From assembly GCA_946408865.1 (NCBI GenBank), contig CAMJTZ010000047.1:1-11960 (forward strand): DNA of 11,960 bases, read 5' to 3'. The notes under the pieces are model-generated. The model searched no databases and was not told the origin of the DNA. It saw only the letters and a program-made list of their open reading frames with translations. Position numbers and translations under genes: made by a program. This DNA is from an uncultured Clostridia bacterium. Its GTDB lineage: Bacteria > Bacillota_A > Clostridia > Christensenellales > Aristaeellaceae. Position 1 is the first letter of the stretch. Each line of letters starts with the position of its first letter. Below are positions 1-7,147 of this stretch, in pieces.

Positions 1-2
1 CC

Positions 3-170
3 CTGCTGGCCATGGCCGGCGACCTGGGCGGCGCCTTCGGCCCGAGCCTGGTCGGGGCCGTTACCCAGCAGGCCGGGGACAACCTGCAGTCCGGCGTGCT
101 GGTCGGGAGCGTCTTCCCGCTCATCCTGATCATCGCCCTGATTCTGCTGAGCAGGAAAGCGGAGAAATAA
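3..170 (+). CDS. MFS transporter, C-terminal fragment (5' end outside window)
   Basis: An open frame enters from the left edge and stops at TAA 168-170, giving 55 residues. It begins in a small-residue helix with an AGDLGGAFGPSLVG segment, followed by a short polar loop (TQQAGDNLQS). It ends in a strongly hydrophobic helix (VFPLILIIALILL) and a basic tail, SRKAEK. A Gly-rich AGD-x-G-xx-x-GP helix followed by a final hydrophobic helix with a positive cytoplasmic tail is what I expect for TM11-TM12 of a major facilitator superfamily permease. The substrate cannot be told from this fragment. Third positions are almost all G or C, more extreme than in later genes. There is no clear hairpin terminator after the stop, and the next gene has its own promoter. 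MFS is likely; another multi-pass carrier is possible. Confidence 0.6.
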   Translation: MLAMAGDLGGAFGPSLVGAVTQQAGDNLQSGVLVGSVFPLILIIALILLSRKAEK

Positions 171-269
171 AAACAATTTCCTTTTGCAGCATTTGATATA
201 ACGTCAATACATTCCGCCGCCGTTCCGTCAGCCGATCATAATCCGCTCTTCCTGCAGCAGATGGCCCTC

Positions 270-298
270 TTGCTTTTTGTTCACCTCTCCCGTATAAT
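270..298 (+). promoter_or_regulatory. Sigma-A-type promoter for the solute-binding protein gene
   Basis: The -35 box TTGCTT lies at 270-275 and the perfect -10 box TATAAT at 293-298, with a 17-base spacer. Transcription should start near 305, leaving a leader of about 48 bases. An AAAGGA ribosome site at 336-341 precedes the ATG at 353. The rest of 171-352 holds no gene or strong hairpin that I can see. Confidence 0.75.
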
Positions 299-352
299 GA
301 CCACAGCAAGGCACATGAACAATTTCAAAAAGCAGAAAGGAACGTTGTACGG

Positions 353-1486
353 ATGAAAAAGTGGACAGCACTGATTCTCTCCCTGGCGCTGCTGCTTGCA
401 GCCCTGCCCGCAGCTTTTGCGGAAGCCCCCGCTCAGGCGCCTGAGCAGAAAATCCCGAAAGTCGGCATGCTCTCCTTCCTGAACACGACGGAGGAAGTAT
501 ACGCCGATCTGCTGAAATCCCGGGAACTGGTGACCGGCCTGTTGATTAAGCAGGGCTATATCAAAATGAATGATCAAAAGCCCGAAGGCACTCCGCCGGA
601 AGGTACTCCGCCCGAAGGTACTCCGCCCGAAGGTACTCCGCCGGAAGGCAATCCGCCCGAAGGCGCTCCGGGGGAGCAGGCCTGCAAAATTATCTTCTAT
701 GACCGGCTGACAGATATGCTGATGGCGCTGCAGGCCGGCGATGTGGACAAGATTGAAGTTTATCAGAGCGTCGCGAAGTATCTCGTGGCAAACGTTCCGA
801 ACCTGGAAATGGGCTTTGAATTTGACTTTTCGAAGGAGAAGAGCGTCTTTGTACAGCGGATGGCCGCTTCCCGGCTCGGCAACGGATTCTCCTTCCTGAT
901 GCTGAAGGATAACCAGGCGCTGGCCGATCAGTTCAGCGAGGCGATTACCGCCATGAAGGAGGACGGCACGCTGGACACGCTGGTGGCAGAGTATATCGAC
1001 GGCGTGACAACCGACGCGCTGACCGGAATTCCGCTTCCGCAGACGGAAGGCGCGGAAACGATCCGGGTTGCCGTAACCGGCGCCCTGCCTCCCATGGACT
1101 ATGTGGCCCCGGACGGCAGGGCCGCGGGCTTCAACACAGCCGTACTGGCGGAAATCTCCCGCAGGATCAGCAAAAACATCGAAATCCTGTACCTGGACAG
1201 CAGCGTTGCCCGCGCCACCGCGCTGGTCAGCGGCCAGATTGACGCCGCCTTCTGGACCCGGACTGCCGTCTCCCGGAAAGAGCCGGGCAGCGGCAGCGGC
1301 GAACCGCCTTTCCTGAAGGATCTGACGGAGGAGGAACTGAAGGTCTTCCGGGAAGCCCGTACCATCGCGGATATTGAGAAGTTCATGGAAGCCGATATGC
1401 CGGAAGGAACCGTCAACACAGCGGTTTATTATTCGGACATTATCGTTCCGTTATCCATGAAAAAGGACGCCCCGGCGCAGAAGTAA
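353..1486 (+). CDS. Secreted tandem family-3-type solute-binding protein with PEGTP repeat insert
   Basis: This 377-residue protein has a type I signal peptide (hydrophobic core about 5-20, likely cut after AFA at 21-23) and no lipobox Cys. Domain 1 spans about 34-215: VGMLSFLNTTEE, then FYDRLTDMLMALQAGDVDKIEVYQSV, then an MKEDGTLDTLVAEYI end, which is the usual close of SBP_bac_3 domains. Between its first strand-helix and FYDRL sit six pentapeptide repeats (residues 77-106). Domain 2 begins at about 237 (IRVAVTGALPPMDY...GFNTAVLAEI...SGQIDAAFW), again a classic SBP_bac_3 N-lobe, and it seems short, with only YYSDIIVPLSMKK near the end matching the family's close. It is therefore about one and a half to two binding domains. 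It would be expected to bind amino-acid-like ligands outside the membrane, but no amino-acid ABC permease is adjacent. The frame and start are clear (AAAGGA at 336-341). Ligand unknown. Confidence 0.8.
   Translation: MKKWTALILSLALLLAALPAAFAEAPAQAPEQKIPKVGMLSFLNTTEEVYADLLKSRELVTGLLIKQGYIKMNDQKPEGTPPEGTPPEGTPPEGTPPEGNPPEGAPGEQACKIIFYDRLTDMLMALQAGDVDKIEVYQSVAKYLVANVPNLEMGFEFDFSKEKSVFVQRMAASRLGNGFSFLMLKDNQALADQFSEAITAMKEDGTLDTLVAEYIDGVTTDALTGIPLPQTEGAETIRVAVTGALPPMDYVAPDGRAAGFNTAVLAEISRRISKNIEILYLDSSVARATALVSGQIDAAFWTRTAVSRKEPGSGSGEPPFLKDLTEEELKVFREARTIADIEKFMEADMPEGTVNTAVYYSDIIVPLSMKKDAPAQK
581..670 (+). repeat. Six tandem 15-bp units encoding PEGTP/PEGNP/PEGAP
   Basis: Six exact-length 15-base units (CCCGAAGGTACTCCG type) run head to tail at 581, 596, 611, 626, 641 and 656. 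They differ only at synonymous sites (CCC/CCG, GGT/GGC) except in the last two, where Thr becomes Asn and then Ala. They are in frame with the solute-binding protein and encode an extended, acidic, Pro/Gly-rich linker inside its first domain. Near-identical units suggest recent slippage-driven expansion, so copy number may vary between strains. Confidence 0.95.
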
Positions 1487-1506
1487 TCCGCAGCGGAACG
1501 AGAAAA

Positions 1507-4500
1507 TCATCCCCGGCGAAAAAAGCGCGTAAATCTCATCCATCCACCGGCTGAAGCGCACAGGCTGAAAACGACAAGCAAGGTCAGCAGGACGGCGAAA
1601 CCGGTCAGGATCCGGGCGTATAAGGCACGGGATTCCAGGGAATCATGAACGGCAGCAGCCAGCACCCGGGTGACCACCGTCGTGACGTATCCCTTTTCCC
1701 GGTACAGGCGGTCGATCAGTTCCTCCTCCGTGTCCCCCTTCAGTTTTAACAGCCACAGATATCCGGAAGGGGCTCCCAGCGCGGCAGCCTGCCGCAGGGA
1801 GCAATAGCAGCTCCCGGCGCCGGCCTGGCGGGACAGGGCGGCCACTTTCACCGGAAGACCGCCCACGGTTACCGTATCACCGGGCCGAATCCCCAGCTTC
1901 GCAGCTTCCGCAGCAGGGAAAACCAGTCCGCTTTCCGGCAGCGCCATGGGCCGTCCCTGCCCGTCCGGAACGGTCAGCAGAGAGCCGCCGGCGTCCAGCG
2001 CCGTTAACGGGATCCGCAGGGAGCGGCCCCCGAAGAACACTTCCGGTTCATAATTTTCCGCCGTCTCCAGCTTTTCAACATACTCCGCGTTCCGGATTTC
2101 CTCTTCCAGTTCCTTTGCCGGCATTTCGGAAAACAGGACCTGGCTGTCAAAATGGAACCGGGTGCTGAAAAGCTCTTTTTCGATCGTGCCCGTGGCTGCG
2201 GAAAAGGACAGGGCAAAGAACAGAATCGCCACGGAAGCGGCGACGCACAGCACCGGCGCAAAAAACTGCAGACGGACCCCGCCGGCCCGGCGGCCGGTGA
2301 TCTTCGCCGGCTGAATCCGGCCGGCCCGCAGGGTGCTGAAAAGAACCGCCAGCTGCATGGACAAAAGGAGGGCCAGCACGGTCAGCGCAGCGGAGGAAAA
2401 ATCGAACGCATAAACCGGAGCCGGAAAACTGTAATCCCGCAGCCATAAACGAATGAAAGCGTTCCGCAGCGGTATGCCGAGGGCCAGGCCAGCCGCCAGG
2501 GACGGAACCGACAGGATCAGACAGGCGGTGCAGAAAAGCCCCCGGATCTGTCCCGGACGGAAGCCAAGCGCCCGGAGAATGCCGATTTCACGGCGGCTCC
2601 GGCGCACCGTCATGGAAGATAACAGGAAGAGCACCATCACGGCAATGATCAGGAACACACCCGGGATAAAAACAGCCATGGTATCCCAGGAATCCAGCGT
2701 CTGCCGGATCTTTGCCTGCAGCTGGCTGTTTTCGTACAGTTCACTGCCCTTCACCACGCTTCCCAGGGCGGCCGCGGCGGCATCCAGAACCGCCTGCCGG
2801 TCCTGCACATCCGGCAAGAAGGTGATCAGGAATTCATTCCGCAGAGGGGTATAGCCTTCCCAGGCTTTCAGTTCCTCCAGCGCTTCTTCCAGGTTCTCCG
2901 CGTCTTCGGACAGGGAGGCTTCCGATTCCTGCCGCGCTTTTCCGAGCTCTTCCGATCTGGCGTCCAGCTGTTCCCGGCCTTCCTCCAGCGCGGTTTTTCC
3001 CTCCTCCAGCCCGGCGTAAACGGAATCGAGGCCTTCCGACAGTTCCTTCAGTCTTTCCTCCAGTGCCTGCCGGTTTTCCGGTTCCTGCGCTTCAAAATCC
3101 TCGAGGGCCTGAAGACCGTTTTCGATTTTTTCAACGCCGCTTTTCAGCATGTCCCGGGTCTGGTAAACCAGCTCCAGCCCCTGCTCCGTTTCTTCCAGAT
3201 ACGCCTGAACCTCCGGCAGCCAGGTCCGGCTGATCTGCCCGAGGGCATCCTGAATGCGGTTCAGTCCGGCCTTCAGCCGGCCGGAGCCGTAACTGATTTT
3301 CGAGATGGTTTCATCCAGGGTTTCCGGGGTAACGCCCTGCTTTGAAAGCATTTCCTCAATTTCCGCAGCGGAGATTTTTCCCCCGGGCAGCACGTTCTCC
3401 GGAAGCTGCACCGCCGCGCCGGAGGAGCGCAGCGCATTCCAGGCGGTTTTTGCATCCTGCAGCGTTTTCAGCATGAGCTGCAGGGTTCCGGAATTCAGGG
3501 CAATCCGGTTCCGCGCCATAATCAGCCGGCCCCGGGCGTCCTCCAGGCGCGTCAGCAGGGCGTTCAGATCGTTCCGGATTTCCTCCAGTTCCGCCTGCCG
3601 GTCCTCCATGGAAAGCAGCTCTTCGCCGGCCCGGACCAGCGTGCTTTCCAGCTCGGTTTTCTGCCGGGCTGCCTCGTCCTCCGCGTCCGTCATTTCCATT
3701 TTACCGATCATCAGCCTGGCCCGGGCGTCGGTCAGCGTCTTAATATGCTGCTGCAGTTCCGCGCGGCTGCGGCTGAAGGCTTCCTGCCGGTTTTCCAGCT
3801 CCCGGCGGGCTTCGCTCAGCTCCTGTTCGCCCTGTTTCCAGACGTCTTCCGCTTCCTCCCGGAGCTTCCGGTATTCATCATGTTTGCTTTCCCATTCTGC
3901 CATCATCCGGGACAGCTCTTTTTCCGTTTCCTTTTCCAGCAGGGAAACCGGCACGTAGATAAAGCCCATCCCCGGATAACGGCTGAAAAGACCGGAGAGT
4001 TTGCTGCCGAAAAGTGTTTCGGGGGCGGAAACCAGGGCGGCAATCCGGAAAGGCCGCAGCCCGTTCTCCGTCAGCATCAGGATTTCATTGCCGACGTTCA
4101 TCCCGTTTTTTTCCGCAAAGACTTTATCCACCAGCACAACCTCATCCGAAGCGAGCTTAACCTGTATCCAGCGGTGCAGCCGCTGAATCTCTTCGGAGTC
4201 CAGGGTGGCAGCATACGCGCTCAGCAGCCGGCCGGAGGGCGAATAAAACTGTGCCACGCCCGTCAGGCGGCTTTCCGCTTTTTCAATCCCCGGAATTCCG
4301 CGCAGCACCGCGGCTCCGTCCTGCGCCGTCACCTCCGTGGCAATCACCGCATCCGCGACGCCGCAGTCCGCGATATACCGGGAAAATGTGTTTTTGACAG
4401 AGGAGTAAACATTGAACATGGCGGTGATCCATCCGCTGCAGATGGTTACGATCAGAAACATCGCCGGAATGATTTTCCGGAAGCGGACGAAATACCCGCG

Positions 4501-4518
4501 CAGCAAAGAACCTCTCAT
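1507..4518 (-). CDS. FtsX/MacB-type ABC permease with ~360-residue coiled coil, C-terminally incomplete (P1)
   Basis: This is a 1003-residue membrane protein. Order: TM1 about 17-38; periplasmic MacB-like domain 40-195; coiled coil about 195-555; linker 555-610; TM2 about 613-635; the FtsX coupling motif SRREIGILRALGF 641-653; TM3 about 660-683; TM4 about 708-732; TM5 about 752-775; second extracytoplasmic domain 776-967; TM6 about 968-990; then a basic tail and stop. It aligns along its length with the permease at 7944-10763, including MRGSLLRG/MKGSMFRA, which supports this start despite a weak ribosome site. Compared with that paralogue it lacks about 28 cytosolic residues before TM5 and about 100 C-terminal residues (TM7-TM8). 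Reading the other frames past the stop gives no FtsX-like continuation, so a simple frameshift is not the cause. It is the last gene of a leftward operon, 29 bases after the SH3 gene, with no ATPase in the operon. The stop sits 20 bases from the convergent solute-binding gene. Substrate unknown. Confidence 0.85.
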   Translation of the reverse strand: MRGSLLRGYFVRFRKIIPAMFLIVTICSGWITAMFNVYSSVKNTFSRYIADCGVADAVIATEVTAQDGAAVLRGIPGIEKAESRLTGVAQFYSPSGRLLSAYAATLDSEEIQRLHRWIQVKLASDEVVLVDKVFAEKNGMNVGNEILMLTENGLRPFRIAALVSAPETLFGSKLSGLFSRYPGMGFIYVPVSLLEKETEKELSRMMAEWESKHDEYRKLREEAEDVWKQGEQELSEARRELENRQEAFSRSRAELQQHIKTLTDARARLMIGKMEMTDAEDEAARQKTELESTLVRAGEELLSMEDRQAELEEIRNDLNALLTRLEDARGRLIMARNRIALNSGTLQLMLKTLQDAKTAWNALRSSGAAVQLPENVLPGGKISAAEIEEMLSKQGVTPETLDETISKISYGSGRLKAGLNRIQDALGQISRTWLPEVQAYLEETEQGLELVYQTRDMLKSGVEKIENGLQALEDFEAQEPENRQALEERLKELSEGLDSVYAGLEEGKTALEEGREQLDARSEELGKARQESEASLSEDAENLEEALEELKAWEGYTPLRNEFLITFLPDVQDRQAVLDAAAAALGSVVKGSELYENSQLQAKIRQTLDSWDTMAVFIPGVFLIIAVMVLFLLSSMTVRRSRREIGILRALGFRPGQIRGLFCTACLILSVPSLAAGLALGIPLRNAFIRLWLRDYSFPAPVYAFDFSSAALTVLALLLSMQLAVLFSTLRAGRIQPAKITGRRAGGVRLQFFAPVLCVAASVAILFFALSFSAATGTIEKELFSTRFHFDSQVLFSEMPAKELEEEIRNAEYVEKLETAENYEPEVFFGGRSLRIPLTALDAGGSLLTVPDGQGRPMALPESGLVFPAAEAAKLGIRPGDTVTVGGLPVKVAALSRQAGAGSCYCSLRQAAALGAPSGYLWLLKLKGDTEEELIDRLYREKGYVTTVVTRVLAAAVHDSLESRALYARILTGFAVLLTLLVVFSLCASAGGWMRFTRFFRRG

Positions 4519-4547
4519 GGCGTTACCATTCTGTTTCCCGGGCCGTA

Positions 4548-5558
4548 TTATTCATTTTTGTCCCCCGGGATCAGCCGGATGGCCTGATCGATGATACCGT
4601 TCAGCATGTCGGCGCCGGAAAGAACGCCTGCTCCGATGGAATCCGCCAGCGAGGGCGCCAGGGAGGCAATTCCCTCCAGACTTGTGGCCTGTTCCACCCA
4701 GGACTGCAGCACATCCCTCACGGTTACGCCTTCGCCGGCGAGCTCGCTGGCCTGTTCATACAATTCGCCGGCTTTTTCCTTGTATTCCGGAAGCAGCGAG
4801 TTCTCGAAGTTTTCCTTAAAGGCGGAAACGCTGTCCCCGGCTTTTTCCAGAATCTGCTTCAGGTCTTCGGTCGCTTTCGGAATCACTTTGCCCGAGTTTT
4901 CCTGAATAAAGCCCGAAATGCCGCCGATGGCGGAATTTGCCGCATCGGCGCCGGCTTTCACTGCCCTTTGGGTGAGATCCCTGACGGTATCCGCCGCCTT
5001 GCCGATTTCCGGCGGCAGACCGGCGTTCAGTATCTTATCCAGGGATTGCATGGCGGTATTGTAGAATGCCCGGAAATCCGGAAGGCCCGTTTTTTTCGGA
5101 GGCTGGCTGCCGCTGCTGCTCCCGGTGCCCGACCCGGCAGTCACCGCGGCGGTCTGCTGCGTTTTTTCGGAAAGAATTTCGTCAATGGCCTGGAGCAGAT
5201 CCAGCACCTCGTTCATTTTTTCCGGAGACTGCATCAGCGCCTGGAATTCATCCGTCGCCAGCAGGATGACCTGATCCGCGCGGACATATCCGATGGCAGC
5301 CTTTTTTTCTCTGTCCGCATATACCACCAGATCCCAGAGCACCTCCTGCTCCGATACTTCCTTCAGAAGGCCGCAGAGCTTTCCGCTCTCCAGGGCATCC
5401 GCCGGCTCGGCGTCCGTGATTTCCGTATAGACCGGGACAGGTTCGCCTTCCGGAATCAGCAGGAAGGAACCGACGCGGTCTTCTGCCGCTTCCGCCAGGG
5501 AGTATCCGAAGGGAAGCGCCAGAAGCAGGGTCAGCATCAGACATAATGTTTTTTTCAT
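4548..5558 (-). CDS. Secreted SH3-like domain protein with helical C-terminal region
   Basis: This 336-residue exported protein has a signal peptide at 1-24 (MKK, Leu-rich core, then SLAEAAED) without a lipobox. Residues about 35-101 look like a bacterial SH3-like fold: VPVYTE, then a LESGKLCGLLKEV segment, then W-x-LVVY and a closing IGYVRADQVILL strand. A Gly/Ser linker (142-151) joins it to a mostly helical, amphipathic region (160-332) rich in Ala, Lys and Glu, which I do not recognise. Bacterial SH3 domains often bind peptidoglycan, so a wall-facing or stalk-facing role is inferred. An excellent AAAGGAGG site at 5569-5576 sits 10 bases before the ATG. It lies 58 bases after the Ig-like protein gene and 29 bases before the P1 permease gene, so it is the middle gene of the operon. 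The SH3 call is by pattern only. Confidence 0.8.
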   Translation of the reverse strand: MKKTLCLMLTLLLALPFGYSLAEAAEDRVGSFLLIPEGEPVPVYTEITDAEPADALESGKLCGLLKEVSEQEVLWDLVVYADREKKAAIGYVRADQVILLATDEFQALMQSPEKMNEVLDLLQAIDEILSEKTQQTAAVTAGSGTGSSSGSQPPKKTGLPDFRAFYNTAMQSLDKILNAGLPPEIGKAADTVRDLTQRAVKAGADAANSAIGGISGFIQENSGKVIPKATEDLKQILEKAGDSVSAFKENFENSLLPEYKEKAGELYEQASELAGEGVTVRDVLQSWVEQATSLEGIASLAPSLADSIGAGVLSGADMLNGIIDQAIRLIPGDKNE

Positions 5559-5568
5559 TTCAGTATTT

Positions 5569-5576
5569 CCTCCTTT
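5569..5576 (-). promoter_or_regulatory. Strong Shine-Dalgarno for the SH3-like protein gene
   Basis: On the minus strand the sequence reads AAAGGAGG, 10 bases before the ATG at 5558. It is the strongest ribosome site in the leftward operon. Those of the Ig-like gene and of the P1 permease are weak, so this protein may be made in excess of its neighbours. Confidence 0.75.
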
Positions 5577-5583
5577 GTCAAAA

Positions 5584-5611
5584 GTTTTCCGCTTGTTAAG
5601 GTTTTCCGCTT
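5584..5611. repeat. 11-bp direct repeat, 17-bp period, in the intergenic gap
   Basis: GTTTTCCGCTT occurs at 5584-5594 and again at 5601-5611, with start points 17 bases apart, in the 58-base gap between the Ig-like and SH3-like genes. The function is unknown. The spacing is not a whole number of helical turns. It may be a chance or slippage product, or an RNA element between the two cistrons. Confidence 0.6.
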
Positions 5612-5616
5612 ATTGT

Positions 5617-6984
5617 TTATACGCCGGCATCCTCCAGCACGGCGGATTCCGCGTCCAGGGCGGTTTCCAGGCTGCGGATCATCTCCTCCGCATCCGTCCG
5701 TCCGTAGAACAGGGTCACGCCTCCGGCGGTATCCAGGCTCAGCATGATGCCGGTGCGGTCTCCGCCGCGCAGGGTACAGACAACGCCTTCTCCGAGATAC
5801 AGATCGTCTCCCAGCTCTTGGATATCAAAGACCTGTGCATCCGCCAGCCGGTCCGCCAGGGGCTGATACAGATCCGGATAGTACCTGTCCAGATATCGGG
5901 AAACAAAGCAGGAAAACTCCCCGTATTCCGCTTCCAGCCGGGCCAGCAGCCCGGGAAAAACGACGGTTCCCTTCTCATGGCGGTTGTCGAAGCTGAAATA
6001 AACGCCGATGAGACGGGTGATCTCCGGATCCACGGCGCCGTCCGCTCCGATTCCGTTCAGGTAAACCAGTGTGGAAACCTGCGGGAGAAATCCGCCGATG
6101 GTTTTCCGCGGGTTCAGGGAAGCCCGTTCCGCGCCGGTTCTCCGGTCGGAAAAAACAACGGGCAGCATTCGCCAGGCGCCGGTCCGGCTGAAGAGCAGGT
6201 CGTTTTCCGGCCAGTGCCATGCGGAACTGCTGTAGCTGCTGCTGCTCCGGACCTCTTCCGCGATAAATCCGGACTGCTTCAGAAGGGAAATGCAGGTTTC
6301 ATGGCTGCTTTCCCAGGGAAGGGACAGAAAGGTGAGCACCCGGTCGGTTTTGCCGATCCGGCGGGTGACGGTGACTTTGATCCGGGCGGATTTCCCCGGA
6401 TTTTCCTCCGAAACCGCAGTAAGCACCGTGGCTCCGGCTGCCGCAGCCCGGAAGGATCCGTCCTCCAGGGGGATGAGAATTCCGTCATCCGGACAGGAAA
6501 GAAGCACCTCAGGACGGGTCGCGTCCTCCGGAAGCACCTGAACCTCCGGGAAAACCACATCCCCTTCCATGACCTGGAGTTCGCCTTCGGAAAACTTCAG
6601 GGAGCGGACCGGCACCTCAACGGTTACCGTGCCGCGCGCACGGAGAACCGTTCCGTCCGGGAAGACGGCCGAGCAGGTGATTTCCGCGCTTCCGGCGCTT
6701 TCCGCCCGGATCTTTCCCTCCCGGCAGGACACGATTCCGGGATCGGAGGAAGACCATTCATACCGGCTGACCCGGACGCCCCGGGGCAGCCCGGTCACGG
6801 AGGCCGTCATCCGGCCGGATTTTCCTTTGACCAGCGTGAGTTCCGCCGGATTCAGGGAAAGCACCGCCGCGGGTTCCGCGGTAACGGATGCGGCTTCCTC
6901 TTCCGCCACAGCGGAAAAAGGAAGCATGCAGAGCAGCAGCGCCAGGAAAAGCAAACAGCCTGCCGTTCGTCTGATTTCCGCCAT
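5617..6984 (-). CDS. Secreted protein with two bacterial Ig-like (Big2-type) domains and an unassigned C-terminal domain
   Basis: This 455-residue exported protein has a signal peptide at 1-27 (likely cut after AVA at 25-27). The first Ig-like domain is at about 41-125 and shows the Big2 hallmark: a LSLNPAELTLVKGKS start, YEWSSSDPGIVS, GKIRAESAGSAEITC and a closing TVTVEV strand. It carries Cys87 and Cys104, placed so that they could pair. A second, weaker Ig-like domain is at about 126-208 (LQVMEGD, DGSFRAAAAGATVLTAVS, RIKVTVT). Residues 215-445 form a separate domain beginning LTFLSLPWESS, with VYFSFDN and LLARLEAEYGE in the middle. The pattern recalls a recurring Clostridia secreted domain with an F-x-x-x-PW-x-S start and an L-x-x-x-YG helix, but I cannot name it. 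It is the first gene of the leftward operon, behind a consensus promoter with a leader of about 65 bases. Likely an adhesin-like or wall-associated scaffold; that role is inferred from context. Confidence 0.82.
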   Translation of the reverse strand: MAEIRRTAGCLLFLALLLCMLPFSAVAEEEAASVTAEPAAVLSLNPAELTLVKGKSGRMTASVTGLPRGVRVSRYEWSSSDPGIVSCREGKIRAESAGSAEITCSAVFPDGTVLRARGTVTVEVPVRSLKFSEGELQVMEGDVVFPEVQVLPEDATRPEVLLSCPDDGILIPLEDGSFRAAAAGATVLTAVSEENPGKSARIKVTVTRRIGKTDRVLTFLSLPWESSHETCISLLKQSGFIAEEVRSSSSYSSSAWHWPENDLLFSRTGAWRMLPVVFSDRRTGAERASLNPRKTIGGFLPQVSTLVYLNGIGADGAVDPEITRLIGVYFSFDNRHEKGTVVFPGLLARLEAEYGEFSCFVSRYLDRYYPDLYQPLADRLADAQVFDIQELGDDLYLGEGVVCTLRGGDRTGIMLSLDTAGGVTLFYGRTDAEEMIRSLETALDAESAVLEDAGV

Positions 6985-7056
6985 TTCAACTCAACTCTTT
7001 TCGTTTTCCGAAGCAAACGGTGCAAAAATGATATTTCAATTATGGGGATACAGGTA

Positions 7057-7084
7057 ATTATACCAAATTTGCGGGAAATGACAA
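7057..7084 (-). promoter_or_regulatory. Sigma-A-type promoter for the Ig-like / SH3 / permease P1 operon
   Basis: On the minus strand a -35 box TTGTCA (plus-strand 7079-7084) and a perfect -10 box TATAAT (7057-7062) are separated by 16 bases. The predicted start near 7050 gives a leader of about 65 bases to the ATG at 6984. It lies back to back with the rightward promoter at 7105-7133; only 20 bases separate the two -35 boxes. Confidence 0.8.
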
Positions 7085-7104
7085 TAGAGAAGCCGAACCC
7101 GAGA

Positions 7105-7133
7105 TTGCTGTTCCGCTGTTTCTCAGTTATAAT
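7105..7133 (+). promoter_or_regulatory. Sigma-A-type promoter for the ABC ATPase / permease P2 operon
   Basis: The -35 box TTGCTG is at 7105-7110 and the perfect -10 box TATAAT at 7128-7133, with a 17-base spacer. The spacing and -35 type match the promoter at 270-298. Transcription would start near 7140, leaving a leader of about 75 bases before the ATG at 7215. Confidence 0.8.
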
Positions 7134-7147
7134 TTATCCGGATTGAT

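Noticed and set aside
171..269. A terminator or small gene after the MFS fragment
   Set aside because: No GC-rich hairpin with a T-run and no open frame with a ribosome site could be found in this stretch.
1487..1497. TCCGCAGCGGA palindrome between the convergent genes as a terminator
   Set aside because: The stem is only 5 bp with a one-base centre and no T-tract follows on either strand.
1501..1600. Frameshift as the cause of the short P1 C-terminus
   Set aside because: I read the two other minus-strand frames through and past the stop. One stops at once, and the other continues into sequence antisense to the solute-binding gene with no similarity to the P2 TM7-TM8 region.
3305..3958. 217-codon plus-strand frame very rich in Ser and Arg
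   Set aside because: It is the antisense reading of the P1 coiled coil; Glu/Leu/Ala codons reversed give Ser/Arg-rich text.
5575..7146. 523-codon plus-strand open frame opposite the Ig-like protein gene
   Set aside because: It lies antisense to a gene with signal peptide, Ig-like domains and promoter. Its translation is rich in Gly/Arg/Pro/Gln with no domain or ribosome site, as expected for the shadow of a GC-biased gene.
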